Assembly (NCBI GenBank): GCA_030490835.1
Contig: CM059971.1
Coordinates: forward strand, 51,632,012-51,696,011
DNA from: Annona cherimola
Lineage: Eukaryota; Streptophyta; Magnoliopsida; Magnoliales; Annonaceae
Direction of reading: 5' to 3'
DNA: 64,000 bases
Shown piece after piece: positions 29,401-39,185 of this stretch. Each line of letters opens with the position of its first letter. Positions within the stretch are counted from its first letter, which is position 1. The notes beneath the pieces are model-generated. The model was not told the origin of the DNA, did no database searches, and worked only from the letters and a program-made list of their open reading frames with translations. Position numbers and translations under genes: made by a program.

Positions 29401-30344
29401 ATTTGAGATCGGTATTCTTGCGCTTAAGAAAGTATGATCTCAAGATGAATCCTCTCAAATGCGCATTTGGAGTATCATCTGGAAAATTCCTCGGATTCAT
29501 AATCCGTCAAAGGGGAATCGAGGTTGATCCACTCAAAACGGAAGCAATTCAAAATATGCCGCCTCCACGAAACCTCCGAGAATTAAGGAGTCTCCAAGGT
29601 CAACTGTCATATATCCGACGTTTCATTTCCAACTTATCCGGCCGGTGCCAGCCTTTTCACAAGTTGATGAAAAAAGATACGACTTTCCAGTGGGACGCGA
29701 AATGCCAACAGGCCTTCGAAGCCATCAAAGAATTGCTGCAAAATCCTCCTGTTTTGACAACTCCAGTAAAAGGAAAGCCGCTCATTCTCTATATCGCTGC
29801 CAGCCCGCAATCACTGGGGGCATTGCTCGCACAAGAAAATGCCCAAGGAAAAGAACAAGCCGCCTATTATCTCAGTCGTCGGTTATTGCAAGCTGAATGC
29901 AATTATTCCTCGATCGAGAAGATTTGTCTAGCATTGGTTTTTGTGGCACAAAAGCTAAGACATTACTTCCTCGCGCATGAGATTATACTTATATCGAAGG
30001 CTGATCCCCTCAAGTTCTTGATCACTAGACCAATGCTTTCAGGACGCCTAGCAAAATTGTCACTTCTGCTATCTGAGTTTGATATCAAATATGTGCCACG
30101 AAAGGCAGTGAAAGGGCAAGTATTGGCAGATTTCCTAGCAGCCCATCCTCTTGAAGAAGAATTTCCCATCTTAGAAAACCTACCTGATGAAAAGGTTTTC
30201 TACGCAAATGATGATCCAATGTGGCAAATGTATTTCGATGGCGCTTCCAAGCCATCCGGAGCTGGTGTTGGAATTGTCGTAGTCTCCCCTCATAAAGACT
30301 TATTCCCGCACTCATATTTTCTTGGAAGAAGCACAACAAAATGA
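26313..30344 (+). CDS. pol: third capsid-like unit, protease, reverse transcriptase, RNase H, start of second RNase H
   Basis: This 1343-residue frame lies +1 relative to the gag frame. Homology starts near 26400; upstream residues are in overlap. Residues about 45-190 resemble a gag capsid unit again (CALLWISSLPEEAFGSWEE, VDMFILRFHEYE). The protease has IMIDAGSAINILPL, catalytic Asp near residue 347. RT spans about 850-1130 with FRDLNEACPKDEFPLP and YVDD near residue 1013. The RT-linked RNase H spans about 1140-1265, ending in GQVLADFLAAHP. A second RNase H begins near 1306 with MYFDGASKPSGAGVG but is cut off at 30344 by a frame change. Its remainder is in the ORF from 30322. Confidence 0.9.
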   Translation: MKASNKRQSLATLKVLGGQINSKFCMCCSLNDAPILRVFPFLTRELSYDWPHIQLFHENHKYALPHLFDYSLAVCQMGQTEEFALGHFVLSLAHDSCALLWISSLPEEAFGSWEEFVDMFILRFHEYETEFPPEMIEVMHPLSGESQYDYILRWINCRIINQKFDKEGIMVHQCIKSMSGYFPEIPKIQPFFSDVLRTLATNIQDSASCNMVQVEEDVLAILRSGRITPENKRKAPAQENRTQPEQHIPADHRKSSVSYDVLGHLKRLPARLSIYDALQLSQEARDALVSALTDENVRLAYLVDAAECDEVISFTDEDMLLGDVNHNRPLYVTGNLGGELVNRIMIDAGSAINILPLRTLRRIRISPSALKDTSVVIHGFNQGTQKAMGLIELELSIEDFCTEIPCFVINAPTSYNLLLGRPWLHSNKIIASTVHQCFKYCKDGVEKRIFADHKPSATAESFYSDAKYYDLASAVNTSMKAVEATTREGQQEVSQAPPAPVSTDIFSNGEKTKGQGRGRGRGHGRGTTEPRAQFQTKFENMSLDPVHPLPRQRQGATIPPPTSYSNTAAGSRFYLDFEVLKKVAKPPRANSPRFEVDLEALRKFRNQANEEAKSLYCESDRMATEAAHQNQKPKEMLEEVLAMLVGFNVSAPSVQESQDEKFAQKHFIKQYGKVYGSPNKSSCLPTAKLKKWDFHRYSKESKKIMDLMGFYPDEPHLSGLGSDIPIPLSERPPGYLKGNKRLGLGYKEEEDGNFATTYCVSTSDDSNNDEDALMEPEDAPPAIEDGGQPTIDVLEEFNLGTEKDPRPIFIAKNLAEKEKVALRRLLSEFKDVFAWGYSEMPGLNPAITMHHLHISRDKKPVKQAPRRFRPELEEQIIKEVEKLIDVEFIREIKFPKWISSIVPVKKKNGQIRICVDFRDLNEACPKDEFPLPFTDVLIDSTALYDTFSFMDGYSGYNQIKMASADEAATAFRTPMGVFCYKVMPFGLKNAGATYQRAMQNIFHDMLHKHVECYVDDLVVRSEGHNKHKEDLRSVFLRLRKYDLKMNPLKCAFGVSSGKFLGFIIRQRGIEVDPLKTEAIQNMPPPRNLRELRSLQGQLSYIRRFISNLSGRCQPFHKLMKKDTTFQWDAKCQQAFEAIKELLQNPPVLTTPVKGKPLILYIAASPQSLGALLAQENAQGKEQAAYYLSRRLLQAECNYSSIEKICLALVFVAQKLRHYFLAHEIILISKADPLKFLITRPMLSGRLAKLSLLLSEFDIKYVPRKAVKGQVLADFLAAHPLEEEFPILENLPDEKVFYANDDPMWQMYFDGASKPSGAGVGIVVVSPHKDLFPHSYFLGRSTTK

Positions 30345-31965
30345 AGCTGAGTACGAGGCCTTACTCATCGGCATGGAACTTCTTCTGCAATCAGATATTT
30401 TATTTGTACGAATATTTGGGGACTCCGAATTGGTTATCAAACAGTTAAATAATCAATACGAAGTACACCAGCCTCATTTGCGAAAATATTATGACAAAGC
30501 TCAAACTTTGTTGGCAAAGTTCGAAATGGTTTCGGTTGAGCATGTTCCTCGATCAGAAAATATAGTTGCTGATGCACTATCAAAATTGGCCAGTATTCTC
30601 GCCTTTAATGAGCTCGATGACATGACAATTCGAGTACAAAGACTAGAAGATGACGAAGAGCTCCAAGTAAATCAAATCGGACGGTGCGTATCCGAGGTAA
30701 CTACAAACAATGATGATTGGCGCATCCCCATCATCAATTACCTCAAATATGGTATTGAACCAGATGATCCAAGTGCAAGGAAGTCACTGAGAAAGGCTGT
30801 TTTACAATATACTGTGTTTCAAGACGATTTGTATCGGATTGCTTTTGATGGGCTTTGGCTTCGCTGTATTAACGGGAATGATATCTGTCAAGTCCTTCAA
30901 GAGACGCACTCCAGCGAGTGCGGCGCCCACCAATCTGGACGTCGTCTTTATCATAGGATCAAAACGTTGGGCTATTATTGGCCCACAATGGTCCAAGACT
31001 CCATCAATTTTGCAAAATCCTGTGAAGCCTGCCAAATGCATGGAGATATTTATCATATTCCTGCTTCAGTAATGTCTCCAGCACCTATTTCATGGCCTTT
31101 CTCTTGGTGGGGTTTTGATATTGTCGGTCCAATAAACCCGTCGTCATCTAAAGGACACCTTCATATTTTAGCCGCTACGGATTATTTCTCCAAATGGGCA
31201 GAAGCTAAAGCTTACAAGAGAGTCCGAGCGCAAGAGGTGGTTGAATTTATCAAGCACAAAATCATCTACCGTTATGGTGTTCCCTATCAAATCACCTCAG
31301 ATAATGGCACGCCATTCAAAAACGATAAAGTAAATCAGTTATGCCGAAGGTTTGGAATCAAACAAGTGTTCTCATCGCCCTATTACCCACAAGGGAATGG
31401 TCAAGCAGAGGCATTTAACAAAAATATTATTCGAATCCTCAAAAGGACCACTGTGAAAAATAAGCGTGATTGGCACGAGAGGTTACCCGAAGCATTGTGG
31501 GCCTACAGAACCACACATCGAACTGCAACGGGAGCAACACCATATTCATTGCTCTTTGGCACGGAAGCGGTTTTACCAGTGGAAATTCAGTTAGCATCTT
31601 TGAGGGTTGCCATCCATTCTGGGTTAACCACTGAACAACAAGCCAAACTTCGCTTCGACGAACTCGAGGCACTAGACGAGAAACGAGTTCAAGCACGGCA
31701 ACGGATCGAACTTTATCAAGCTCGAATGGTCGAAGCGTACAATAAAGTCGTGAGGCATCGCTCATTCAAAAGAGGAGATTTGGTGCTAAAGCTACGCACA
31801 GAGCTTATGGCCGGGGGCAAACTTACCGGCAAATTCGAGCCTAAATGGGAAGGGCCTTACATCATTGAGAGAGTCCATGGCAATGGCACATATGAAGTTG
31901 TTAATTACGGAAATCAAATGAAAGCAACCGTGAATGGGAATTACTTAAAAAGATACTATCCATGA
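30322..31965 (+). CDS. rest of second RNase H, and integrase
   Basis: The first residues (NEAEYEALLIGMELLL, then GDSELVIKQL) complete the second RNase H, giving its Glu and Asp active-site residues. The break between frames at about 30320 falls inside the domain, so it is more likely a mutation than programmed shifting. Integrase follows. The HHCC zinc-binding region is at about 194-236 (H..H..CEAC). The DDE catalytic residues are D266 (FDIVGP), D327 (SDNGTPF) and E363 (GQAEAFNK), with the classic 35-residue D-E gap. The C-terminal part has GDLVLK and KFEPKWEGPYII. I see no chromodomain, which fits Tat rather than chromoviruses. Confidence 0.92.
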   Translation: MEEAQQNEAEYEALLIGMELLLQSDILFVRIFGDSELVIKQLNNQYEVHQPHLRKYYDKAQTLLAKFEMVSVEHVPRSENIVADALSKLASILAFNELDDMTIRVQRLEDDEELQVNQIGRCVSEVTTNNDDWRIPIINYLKYGIEPDDPSARKSLRKAVLQYTVFQDDLYRIAFDGLWLRCINGNDICQVLQETHSSECGAHQSGRRLYHRIKTLGYYWPTMVQDSINFAKSCEACQMHGDIYHIPASVMSPAPISWPFSWWGFDIVGPINPSSSKGHLHILAATDYFSKWAEAKAYKRVRAQEVVEFIKHKIIYRYGVPYQITSDNGTPFKNDKVNQLCRRFGIKQVFSSPYYPQGNGQAEAFNKNIIRILKRTTVKNKRDWHERLPEALWAYRTTHRTATGATPYSLLFGTEAVLPVEIQLASLRVAIHSGLTTEQQAKLRFDELEALDEKRVQARQRIELYQARMVEAYNKVVRHRSFKRGDLVLKLRTELMAGGKLTGKFEPKWEGPYIIERVHGNGTYEVVNYGNQMKATVNGNYLKRYYP

Positions 31966-32150
31966 AATTACAAAGAAAGTCATGTATCAAAAGAATCCCT
32001 ACAACCTCCCTCGTAGAAGGAAGGGACTCCTTCAAAACTCGAATGGAGTTCACTACAGCAGCAGGAGAAACAGGTAACGGCTCTATCAATGTCAAATTCT
32101 CCCCGCCATGAGCATCATCATCAGATATTTCGACAACTAAGGCAGTTGTC

Positions 32151-32189
<39 letters not shown>

Positions 32190-32224
32190 GGGAATTTTCC
32201 CGTTCTTTTCGGTTTCTTGCGGAG
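31966..32224 (+). other. post-integrase spacer with poly(A) and poly(G) tracts
   Basis: There is no coding sequence. A run of about 28 A is followed by about 10 G near 32153-32192. It ends with a leader-like sequence directly before the ATG of the captured Argonaute fragment. Confidence 0.6.
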
Positions 32225-33367
32225 ATGGAGGAGACGGAGGCTGAGGAGAAAACTTTGCCGCCACCCCCACCTGTCATACCCCTAAGTGCGAAAAAAGTCT
32301 CAATGAATCGAGTTTCAATGGCAAGGTCTGGCACTGGGCGGAAAGGTTTCTCTGTCTTATGAAGATGGTAAACCTATTGATGGCAAAGGTATTAAAAGAA
32401 AGATCATGGATAGAGTTCACCAGACTTATATTGGTGACTTTCAGGGAAAGTACTTCACTTATAATGGTGAGAAGAGCTTGTTTACAGTGAGGGCTCTTCC
32501 ACAACAGAACTTTGAATTCAGTGTTGTGCTTGAAGACATGTCCTCAAACAAAAGTTAGTGGGAATAGTAGTCCTCATGGTAATGATAGCCCTGGGGAGGG
32601 AGATCGGAAAAGGCAAAGGCGTTCGCTGCTACAATTCCAATGAAAGCTATTACAAACGCTCTGCGTGGACACGATTCCTAGAAGCCTTAAGGGTTCTAGA
32701 TATAATCCTAAGGCAGCACGCTGCAAAGCAGGGTTGCCTTCTGGTTCGGCAGTCATTTCTTCACAATGATCCTAGTAACTTTGTTGACTTTGGAGGTGAA
32801 GTTCTGGGTTGTCGTGGTTTTCATTCTAGCTTCCGAACCAGTCAAGGGGGGCTTCTCTCTAAATATTGATGTGTCTACTACAATGATTATAAGGCCTGAC
32901 CCTGTTGATGGATTTCTGATGGCTAATCAAAATATTAGAAATTATGGTGAAATTGATTGGGGAAAAGCAAAGAGAACTCTGAAGAATTTGAAGGTTTTCT
33001 GCAAATATGTCATGCATTAATGTTGGAAAGCCAAAACGCCCCACTTACTATCCTGTCGAGCTTTGCTCTCTGGTTTCATTGCAAAGGTATACTAAATCTC
33101 TATCAACTTTGCAAAGATCATCACTGGTTGAAAAATCACGACAGAAACCACAAGAAAGGATGCAAACTTTAAATAATGCATTAAGAAGCAGCAACTATGG
33201 TGCTGATGAAATGTCGAAGGCATGCGGTGTTTCGATCAATGGTAACTTCACTCAAGTAGAAGGCCATGTCTTGAATGCACCAAAGTTAAAAGTTGGCAAT
33301 GACGAATTCTTTCCTAGAAATGGTCGATGGAATTTCAACAATAAGAAACTTGTGGACCCTCAAAAAA

Positions 33368-33401
<34 letters not shown>

Positions 33402-33668
33402 GAAAGAAAGATGGGCCACTGTAAACTTTTCTGCTCGCTGCGATGTTCGGTCTCTTGCTCGTGATATGCACAAATGTGGGGCGATGAAAAGCATTGTCAT
33501 TGCAGAACCATTTGATTACTTTGAAGAGAATCCTCAATTTAGGCGTGCTCCACCTACTGTTACGGTCGACAAGATGTTCGAAATCATTCAGTCAAAGCTT
33601 CCAGGAGCCCCTCAGTTTTTTCTTTTTGTTTTGCCTAAGAGAAAGAATTGTGATATATATGGCCCATA
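32225..33668 (+). pseudogene. captured ARGONAUTE4-clade gene fragment (N domain, linkers, start of MID; PAZ mostly deleted)
   Basis: Sense-strand pieces follow plant AGO4/6/9 proteins in order. An ATG start with acidic then proline-rich N-terminus (MEETEAEEKTLPPPPPV) is followed by SLSYEDGKPIDGKG and GEKSLFTVRALP. Then come the AGO4-type SGNSSPHGNDSP insert, AATIPMKAITNALRG, ALRVLDIILRQHAAKQG, LGCRGFHSSFR and SLNIDVSTTMI. After AKRTLKNLKVF the match jumps to CINVGKPKRPTYYP, so most of PAZ is lost. EKSRQKPQERM, SINGNFTQVEGHVL, PRNGRWNFNNKKL, ENPQFRRAPP and KLPGAPQFF follow, ending at YGP. PIWI is absent. An A-run with a TA microsatellite interrupts at 33361-33400. Frame changes and stops make it non-coding as a whole. 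No introns are visible, suggesting a cDNA origin. Confidence 0.93.
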
Positions 33669-33773
33669 AAAAAAAAAAAAAAAATCCTCGTTACGCTATG
33701 AGTCAAGAGAGGCCTGCTAAACAACATGTCAGGAATCACGCCTTTACAAGTAGCTCACAATGGCATAATTCCT

Positions 33774-33780
33774 GAGGGGG
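33774..33780 (+). other. polypurine tract before giant 3' LTR
   Basis: GAGGGGG followed by CATT precedes the LTR start at 33785. This GAGGGGGCA form resembles tracts of Tat/Ogre elements. Confidence 0.65.
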
Positions 33781-33861
33781 CATTTGATGAGATATATTTA
33801 TATGTAAGAAAAAAAAAAAAAAAAAAAAAGATTACAGAAAAGAAAAGCCGTCTGTATGCCG

Positions 33862-34350
33862 CTACGAAACTGACCGGAGATCGACGACGACGACGCTCAC
33901 GTTATCCGTACTATGCCGGGCAAGGGCGAGCTTCGTGAGAAGAACAGCGGCATCTGAGCAGGCCTTGTCCGGCCGCCGATCACTTCCGGCCTTCGTCAGT
34001 GGTGCACCGTGCCCACGAAGGCACATACGGACGATATCGCAAGCCATGCGGTTGGTAACGACGTCCCACAGGCCGTCGCTTGGGAGGATCAGGCACTCAT
34101 CATCCGGCGATCGGTTCGTCACCGTCACTTCAGGCTCTGAGCTAACGAACGGCTTCAGATACTGGTCGCCTATCGCCCTTGACATGGCGAGAACACCAAG
34201 AACTCGCGGGCTGTCCCAGTAGATGACGCGGCTGCCGGCGGATTGGATGCGCTGAAGCTCGTCCGGCCTGTCAGGCTTGTGATCCGACGAGAGAGGGATG
34301 GGCACTCCATTTCGGCACAGCACAGCCCTCGAATCTCCGCTGTTCGCTCC
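33862..34350 (-). pseudogene. captured PP2C fragment (3' LTR copy)
   Basis: Second copy of the fragment at 16817-17305. It differs by one visible residue (SAGS in place of SAGG, before RVIYWD) and remains open. The difference arose after insertion or during reverse transcription. Confidence 0.9.
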
Positions 34351-34455
34351 TCTCCACTCCCACCAAAAAAATCTCTCCTTTTTACACTCTCTCTCCCCCG
34401 TATCTATCCATCTCACCCATTCCCATGGACTCCAAGATGCGGATACACCATCCGA

Positions 34456-34755
34456 CGACCCGCAGGCACCTCTGCCGCGGAGGTCCTCGCCGCTGGCGGC
34501 ACCCAGACCCACCTCATCGAGCGCCATCCGGCCGGTGGAAAGCCCTGCGGCGGCGCAATCCCGCTCTGCATACTTTCCGAGTTCTCTATTCCCCCGGAGA
34601 TTGTCGACCGGAAGGTGACGCGCATGAAGATCGTCTCCCCCTCGAATCTCACCGTCGACTTCGGCCAGACGCTGCTGCCGCACGAGTACATCGCGATGCT
34701 CCGCCGCGAGATGCTGGACTCCTTCCTCCGGCAGCGTGCGACGGCCAGCGGTGCG
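34456..34755 (+). pseudogene. captured geranylgeranyl reductase fragment (3' LTR copy)
   Basis: Second copy of 17411-17710 with the same residues. The codon just before GPAGTS differs (R in place of G in the neighbouring reading), caused by one G-to-C change near 34456. Confidence 0.87.
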
Positions 34756-35018
34756 GGGATGGATCATCGGAAGCAGAAGAAGCTCGCTGCGAAGAACGAG
34801 AAGCCGCCGGCTCCGGAATAATGCAAAGCAGGAGGAGGAGAAGAAGCCGAATCCAGCGCCCGTGCCTGCTCCATCGGCGAAGAATCTCCAAGCTTGCTGT
34901 GGTGTTTCAGATCGGGAAGGGATGAGATTCCGAGGTAGAGAAAAACGAACCCAGTGGTGCGTGCAAGCCACAGAGGGAGATTCTCTGCCTACGGAGAGAA
35001 AAAGTGCAAAAGAAAGAA

Positions 35019-35201
35019 GCCGGTGCCGCAGGAGAGGAAGCCCAGGTTCCTCCTTGCAGTGTGGTTTGCTATTGTCTCCATCACAGTAGCAGCAACAGCT
35101 TCCGGGTCGTCCACAACATGGGCCTCCGTGTTCAAACTCGATCCCGTCATCGTTTCTGTCCCGTTCGACGCCATGGCTCCCATCGACAGCAGCAGAAGCA
35201 A
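35019..35201 (-). pseudogene. captured pectate lyase fragment (3' LTR copy)
   Basis: Second copy of 17974-18156 with identical residues. It lies upstream of the palindrome array as in the 5' LTR. Confidence 0.8.
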
Positions 35202-35471
35202 AATCAGCAGTATCTCTTCGTAGAAGCACCACCAGTAGCAGCGCCAAGAGTCCGAGTTCGCTAGCTCGTAGAAGAGCTACGAACGCCGCGGGCATTTCCC
35301 CGAACAAGAAAGCCAAAGACTTCTCGTCTAATTCCCTGAGGATTGGCGTGAAGAAGATCGGATCGGATGCGAGCAAATCTCCTAGGAACGAAAAACAGAC
35401 GGCTGAATCCTCAACGATTTCTGAAGGCAATCAGCTCTAGGAAAGAAGGTTCTGCGGAGATATGCTCTACG

Positions 35472-35685
35472 TAAAAGCAGTTCCGCAGGAAAGCATTTCC
35501 GGTGCAGTTCCGCGGGAGTGTGGTTCGGGTTCCGCGTGGACGCAGTTCCGTGGCAACGAAATCCCATGTGAATGCAGTTCCGCGTGGACACAGTTCCGCG
35601 GCAACGAAATTCCGCGTAGAGGTAGTTCCGCGGGAATGGAGTTCCGCGGGAACAACGACAGTAGCCGCGGAACTCGCACCAAGCC
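35472..35685 (+). promoter_or_regulatory. TTCCGCGG palindrome array (3' LTR)
   Basis: Copy of 18427-18640 and followed by TATAAATA at 35697-35704. Being in the 3' LTR it could drive outward transcription into the flanking Sirevirus. Confidence 0.55.
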
Positions 35686-35925
35686 GGCCAAAAATCTATA
35701 AATACCCACTTGAAGCTTCTCATTTAGACGGCAACGACGAGAGGGAAGAAGGAAAGGGAAAACAGAGAGGGGAGGAGAAAACTTTGAGCGGAGAACTCAA
35801 CGAAGACGAGCTCTCCCGTGCTCAAAGGAGAGAGAACGTGAGTTCTCCATTTTTTTTTTTTTTTTTTTTTTTTTAGTTAAAAAAAAAAAAGAGAGTTTCT
35901 TTCTTATATATATATACATATATAT

Positions 35926-37240
35926 TATTTTCAAAAATTACTTTTCCCAACGTGGATACTCCCCGATTGGCGGGTTGAATTGACACACGGGTTAAGTATA
36001 TTTTCTCTTTTAAAAATAAAATAAAAATATATATGTGTTATATTATATATATATAAATATATATATATATATACATATATATTATTTTCAAAAACTACTT
36101 TTCCCAACGTAGATACTCCCCGACTGGCGGGTTGAATTGACACACGGGTTAAGTATATTTTCCCTCTTTTGAAAATAAAATAAAAATATATATGTGTATA
36201 TTATATATATATATAAATATATATACATATATATTATTTTTAAAAACTACTTTTCCCAACGTGGATACTCCCCGACTGGCGGGTTGAATTGACACACGGG
36301 TTAAGTATATTTTCCCTCTTTTGAAAATAAAATGAAAATATATATGTGTATATTATATATATATAAATATATATACATATATATTATTTTTGAAAACTAC
36401 TTTTCCCAACGTGGATACTCCCCGACTGGCGGGTTGATTGACACACGGGTTAAGTATATTTTCCCTCTTTTGAAAATAAAATAAAAATATATATGTGTTA
36501 TATTATATATATATAAATATATATATATACATGTATATTATTTTTAAAAACTACTTTTCCCAACGTAGATACTCCCCGACTGGCGGGTTGAATTGACACA
36601 CGGGTTAAGTATATTTTCCCTCTTTTGAAAATAAAATAAAAATATATATGTGTATATTATATATATATATAAATATATATACATATATATTATTTTTGAA
36701 AACTACTTTTCCCAACGTGGATACTCCCCGACTGGCGGGTTGAATTGACACACGGGTTAAGTATATTTTCCCTCTTTTGAAAATAAAATAAAAATATATA
36801 TGTGTTATATTATATATATATAAATATATATATATACATGTATATTATTTTCAAAAACTACTTTTCCCAACGTGGATACTCCCCGACTGGCGGGTTGAAT
36901 TGACACACGGGTTAAGTATATTTTCCTTCTTTTGAAAATAAAATAAAAATATATATGTGTATATTATATATATATATAAATATATATACATATATATTAT
37001 TTTTGAAAACTACTTTTCCCAACGTGGATACTCCCCGACTGGCGGGTTGAATTGACACACGGGTTAAGTATACTTTCCCTCTTTCAAAAATAAAGTAAAA
37101 ATATATATATGTATATTATATATATATAAATATCTATATATACATATATATTATTTTCAAAAACTACTTTTCCCAACGTGGATACTCCCCGACTGGCGGG
37201 TTGAATTGACACACGGGTTAAGTATATTTTCTATTATATA
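35926..37240 (+). repeat. ~154-bp tandem array, 9 copies (3' LTR)
   Basis: CTTTTCCCAACGT occurs nine times from about 35940 to 37166. Loss or gain of three units relative to the 5' LTR explains the LTR length difference. Confidence 0.95.
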
Positions 37241-37291
37241 TATACATATATATATATCAAAAAAAAAAATGATGACCTCTTCGCTCAATCC

Positions 37292-38436
37292 GAGCCCCAA
37301 AACTCTCCAAAAAGCCCATGATGGCCCAAAAATCTCCAAAAAGCCCAAGATGGCTCAAAAATCTCCACAAAGCCCAAGATGGCTCAAAACTTTTCAAAAA
37401 GCCCATGATGGCCCAAAACTCTCCAAAAAGCCCAAGATGGCTCAAAACTTTTCAAAAAGCCCAAGATGGCACAAAAATCTCCACAAAGCCCAAGATGGCT
37501 CAAAACTTTTCAAAAAGCCCATGATGGCCCAAAACTCTCCAAAAAGCCCAAGATGGCTCAAAACTTTTCAAAAAGCCCAAGATGGCACAAAAATCTCCAC
37601 AAAGCCCAAGACAGCTAAAAACTTTTCAAAAAGCCCATGATGGCCCAAAACTCTCCAAAAAGCCCATGATGGCCCAAAAATCTCCAAAAAGCCCAAGATG
37701 GCTCAAAAATCTCCACAAAGCCCAAGATGGCTCAAAACTTTTCAAAAAGCCCATGATGGCCCAAAACTCTCCAAAAAGCCCAAGATGGCTCAAAACTTTT
37801 CAAAAAGCCCAAGATGGCACAAAAATCTCCACAAAGCCCAAGACAGCTAAAAACTTTTCAAAAAGCCCATGATGGCCCATAAATCTCCAAAAAGCCCAAG
37901 ATGGCTCAAAAATCTCCACAAAGCCCAAGATGGCTCAAAACTTTTCAAAAAGCCCATGATGGCCCAAAACTCTCCAAAAAGCCCAAGATGGCTCAAAACT
38001 TTTCAAAAAGCCCAAGATGGCACAAAAATCTCCACAAAGCCCAAGACAGCTAAAAACTTTTCAAAAAGCCCATGATGGCCCAAAAATCTCCAAAAAGCCC
38101 AAGATGGCTCAAAAATCTCCACAAAGCCCAAGACGGCTAAAAACTTTTCAAAAAGCCCATGATGGCCCAAAAATCTCCAAAAAGCCCAAGATGGCTCAAA
38201 AATCTCCACAAAGCCCAAGACGACTAAAAACTTTTCAAAAAGCCCAAGATGGCTCGGAAAAGCCCGAGATGGCTCAAAACTCTTCAAAAAGCCCAAGATT
38301 GCACAAAACTTTTCAAAAAAGCCCAAGGTGGCCCAAAACCCTCCAAAAAGCCCAAGATGGCTCAAAACTCTCCAAAAAGCCCAAGAAGGCCCAAACTCTT
38401 TTCAACAAGCCCAGTTGGGCCCAAACCTTTTAAATT
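37292..38436 (+). repeat. ~30-bp tandem array (3' LTR)
   Basis: Copy of 20716-21860 with a few base differences. One difference removes a stop and joins two repeat frames, which shows that the open frames here are incidental. Confidence 0.9.
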
Positions 38437-38706
38437 GGTCAAAAATGACCCAAACATATTTTTTTTAAATTCGGTTGAATCCATTTCTTGGTAAAACCAC
38501 CCAATTGTTCAATCCAGAGGCTGAATGCGGGAGACGCTGGTTTCTTGTACAAGTACAGAAGCTGAAAGCGGGACACGCTGGTCTGCTGTGTAAATCCAGA
38601 AGCTAAGAACACACTTAGTTTGCTGTGTAGGGTCACTAGTGTAGCCGACGGGCCCCTCACTAGTTCCCAAACCGAGTCATCGCTGGTCGACGGGCTAAGC
38701 GTAAAC

Positions 38707-38842
38707 TCACATTTAAGACATGGCGCGTGGCGTCATGTACCTCACATTTAAGTCATGGCGCGTGGCGTCATGAACCTCATACGTAAAGATATGGCGCGTG
38801 GCGTCATATACCTCACATTCGAGTCACGGCGCGGGGCGAAGT
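38707..38842 (+). repeat. ~37-bp tandem repeat, four copies (3' LTR)
   Basis: Copy of 22131-22266 with the GGCGCGTGGCGTCAT core. Confidence 0.85.
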
Positions 38843-39180
38843 GTACTCATTTATCTTTATATTTTTGTTAGACACGATTTTTCGTGCACTTGTAAAGACG
38901 TAGAAGGATCTTCTACGCACTTCATTATTATTAAGCATTTTTTCTTATGGACCATTGTATTCAGCTCTTTTAATCAAGGGTTTTCTCGTTAGAGATGTAA
39001 AATCAGAATGTGGAACACAATGCAAAATATTTCTGTGATATACTTTTCGGACTCGGTTAAAGAATTGGATGCTTTAAAATTTTGCTGGGGAATTAATTAA
39101 GCATTTATTTCCAAAGTCGTAGGAAAACAATTTTATCTTTAACCAAGTGTATGAAATGATTTTCTCACGAGGCCGGAACA

Positions 39181-39185
39181 GGCAC
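39181..39185 (+). repeat. target-site duplication GGCAC (right)
   Basis: Partner of 16736-16740. The Sirevirus third ORF resumes directly after it. Confidence 0.95.

Larger units (their letters stand above)
16741..39180 (+). mobile_element. giant-LTR Ty3/gypsy (Tat/Ogre-like) retrotransposon carrying captured host gene fragments, 22.4 kb
   Basis: It has LTRs 16741-22604 and 33785-39180 with TGATGAGATAT and CCGGAACA ends, TSD GGCAC, a primer-site-like sequence after the 5' LTR and GAGGGGG before the 3' LTR. The interior holds 5' ORFs, a long gag, protease, RT, RNase H, a second RNase H and integrase. The second, archaeal-type RNase H after the RT-linked one is a known mark of the plant Tat lineage, which includes Ogre elements with long LTRs and an extra 5' ORF. 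Between integrase and 3' LTR it carries an AGO4-type fragment, and each LTR carries fragments of three other host genes. Confidence 0.93.
33785..39180 (+). repeat. giant 3' LTR (5396 bp)
   Basis: It has the same order of captured fragments, palindrome array, TATA and three tandem arrays as 16741-22604. The ~154-bp array has nine copies instead of 12. The LTR ends at CCGGAACA followed by the second GGCAC. Confidence 0.95.

Noticed and set aside
32225..33668. Functional ARGONAUTE gene
   Set aside because: Frame breaks, stops, deleted PAZ and missing PIWI show that it is a fragment.
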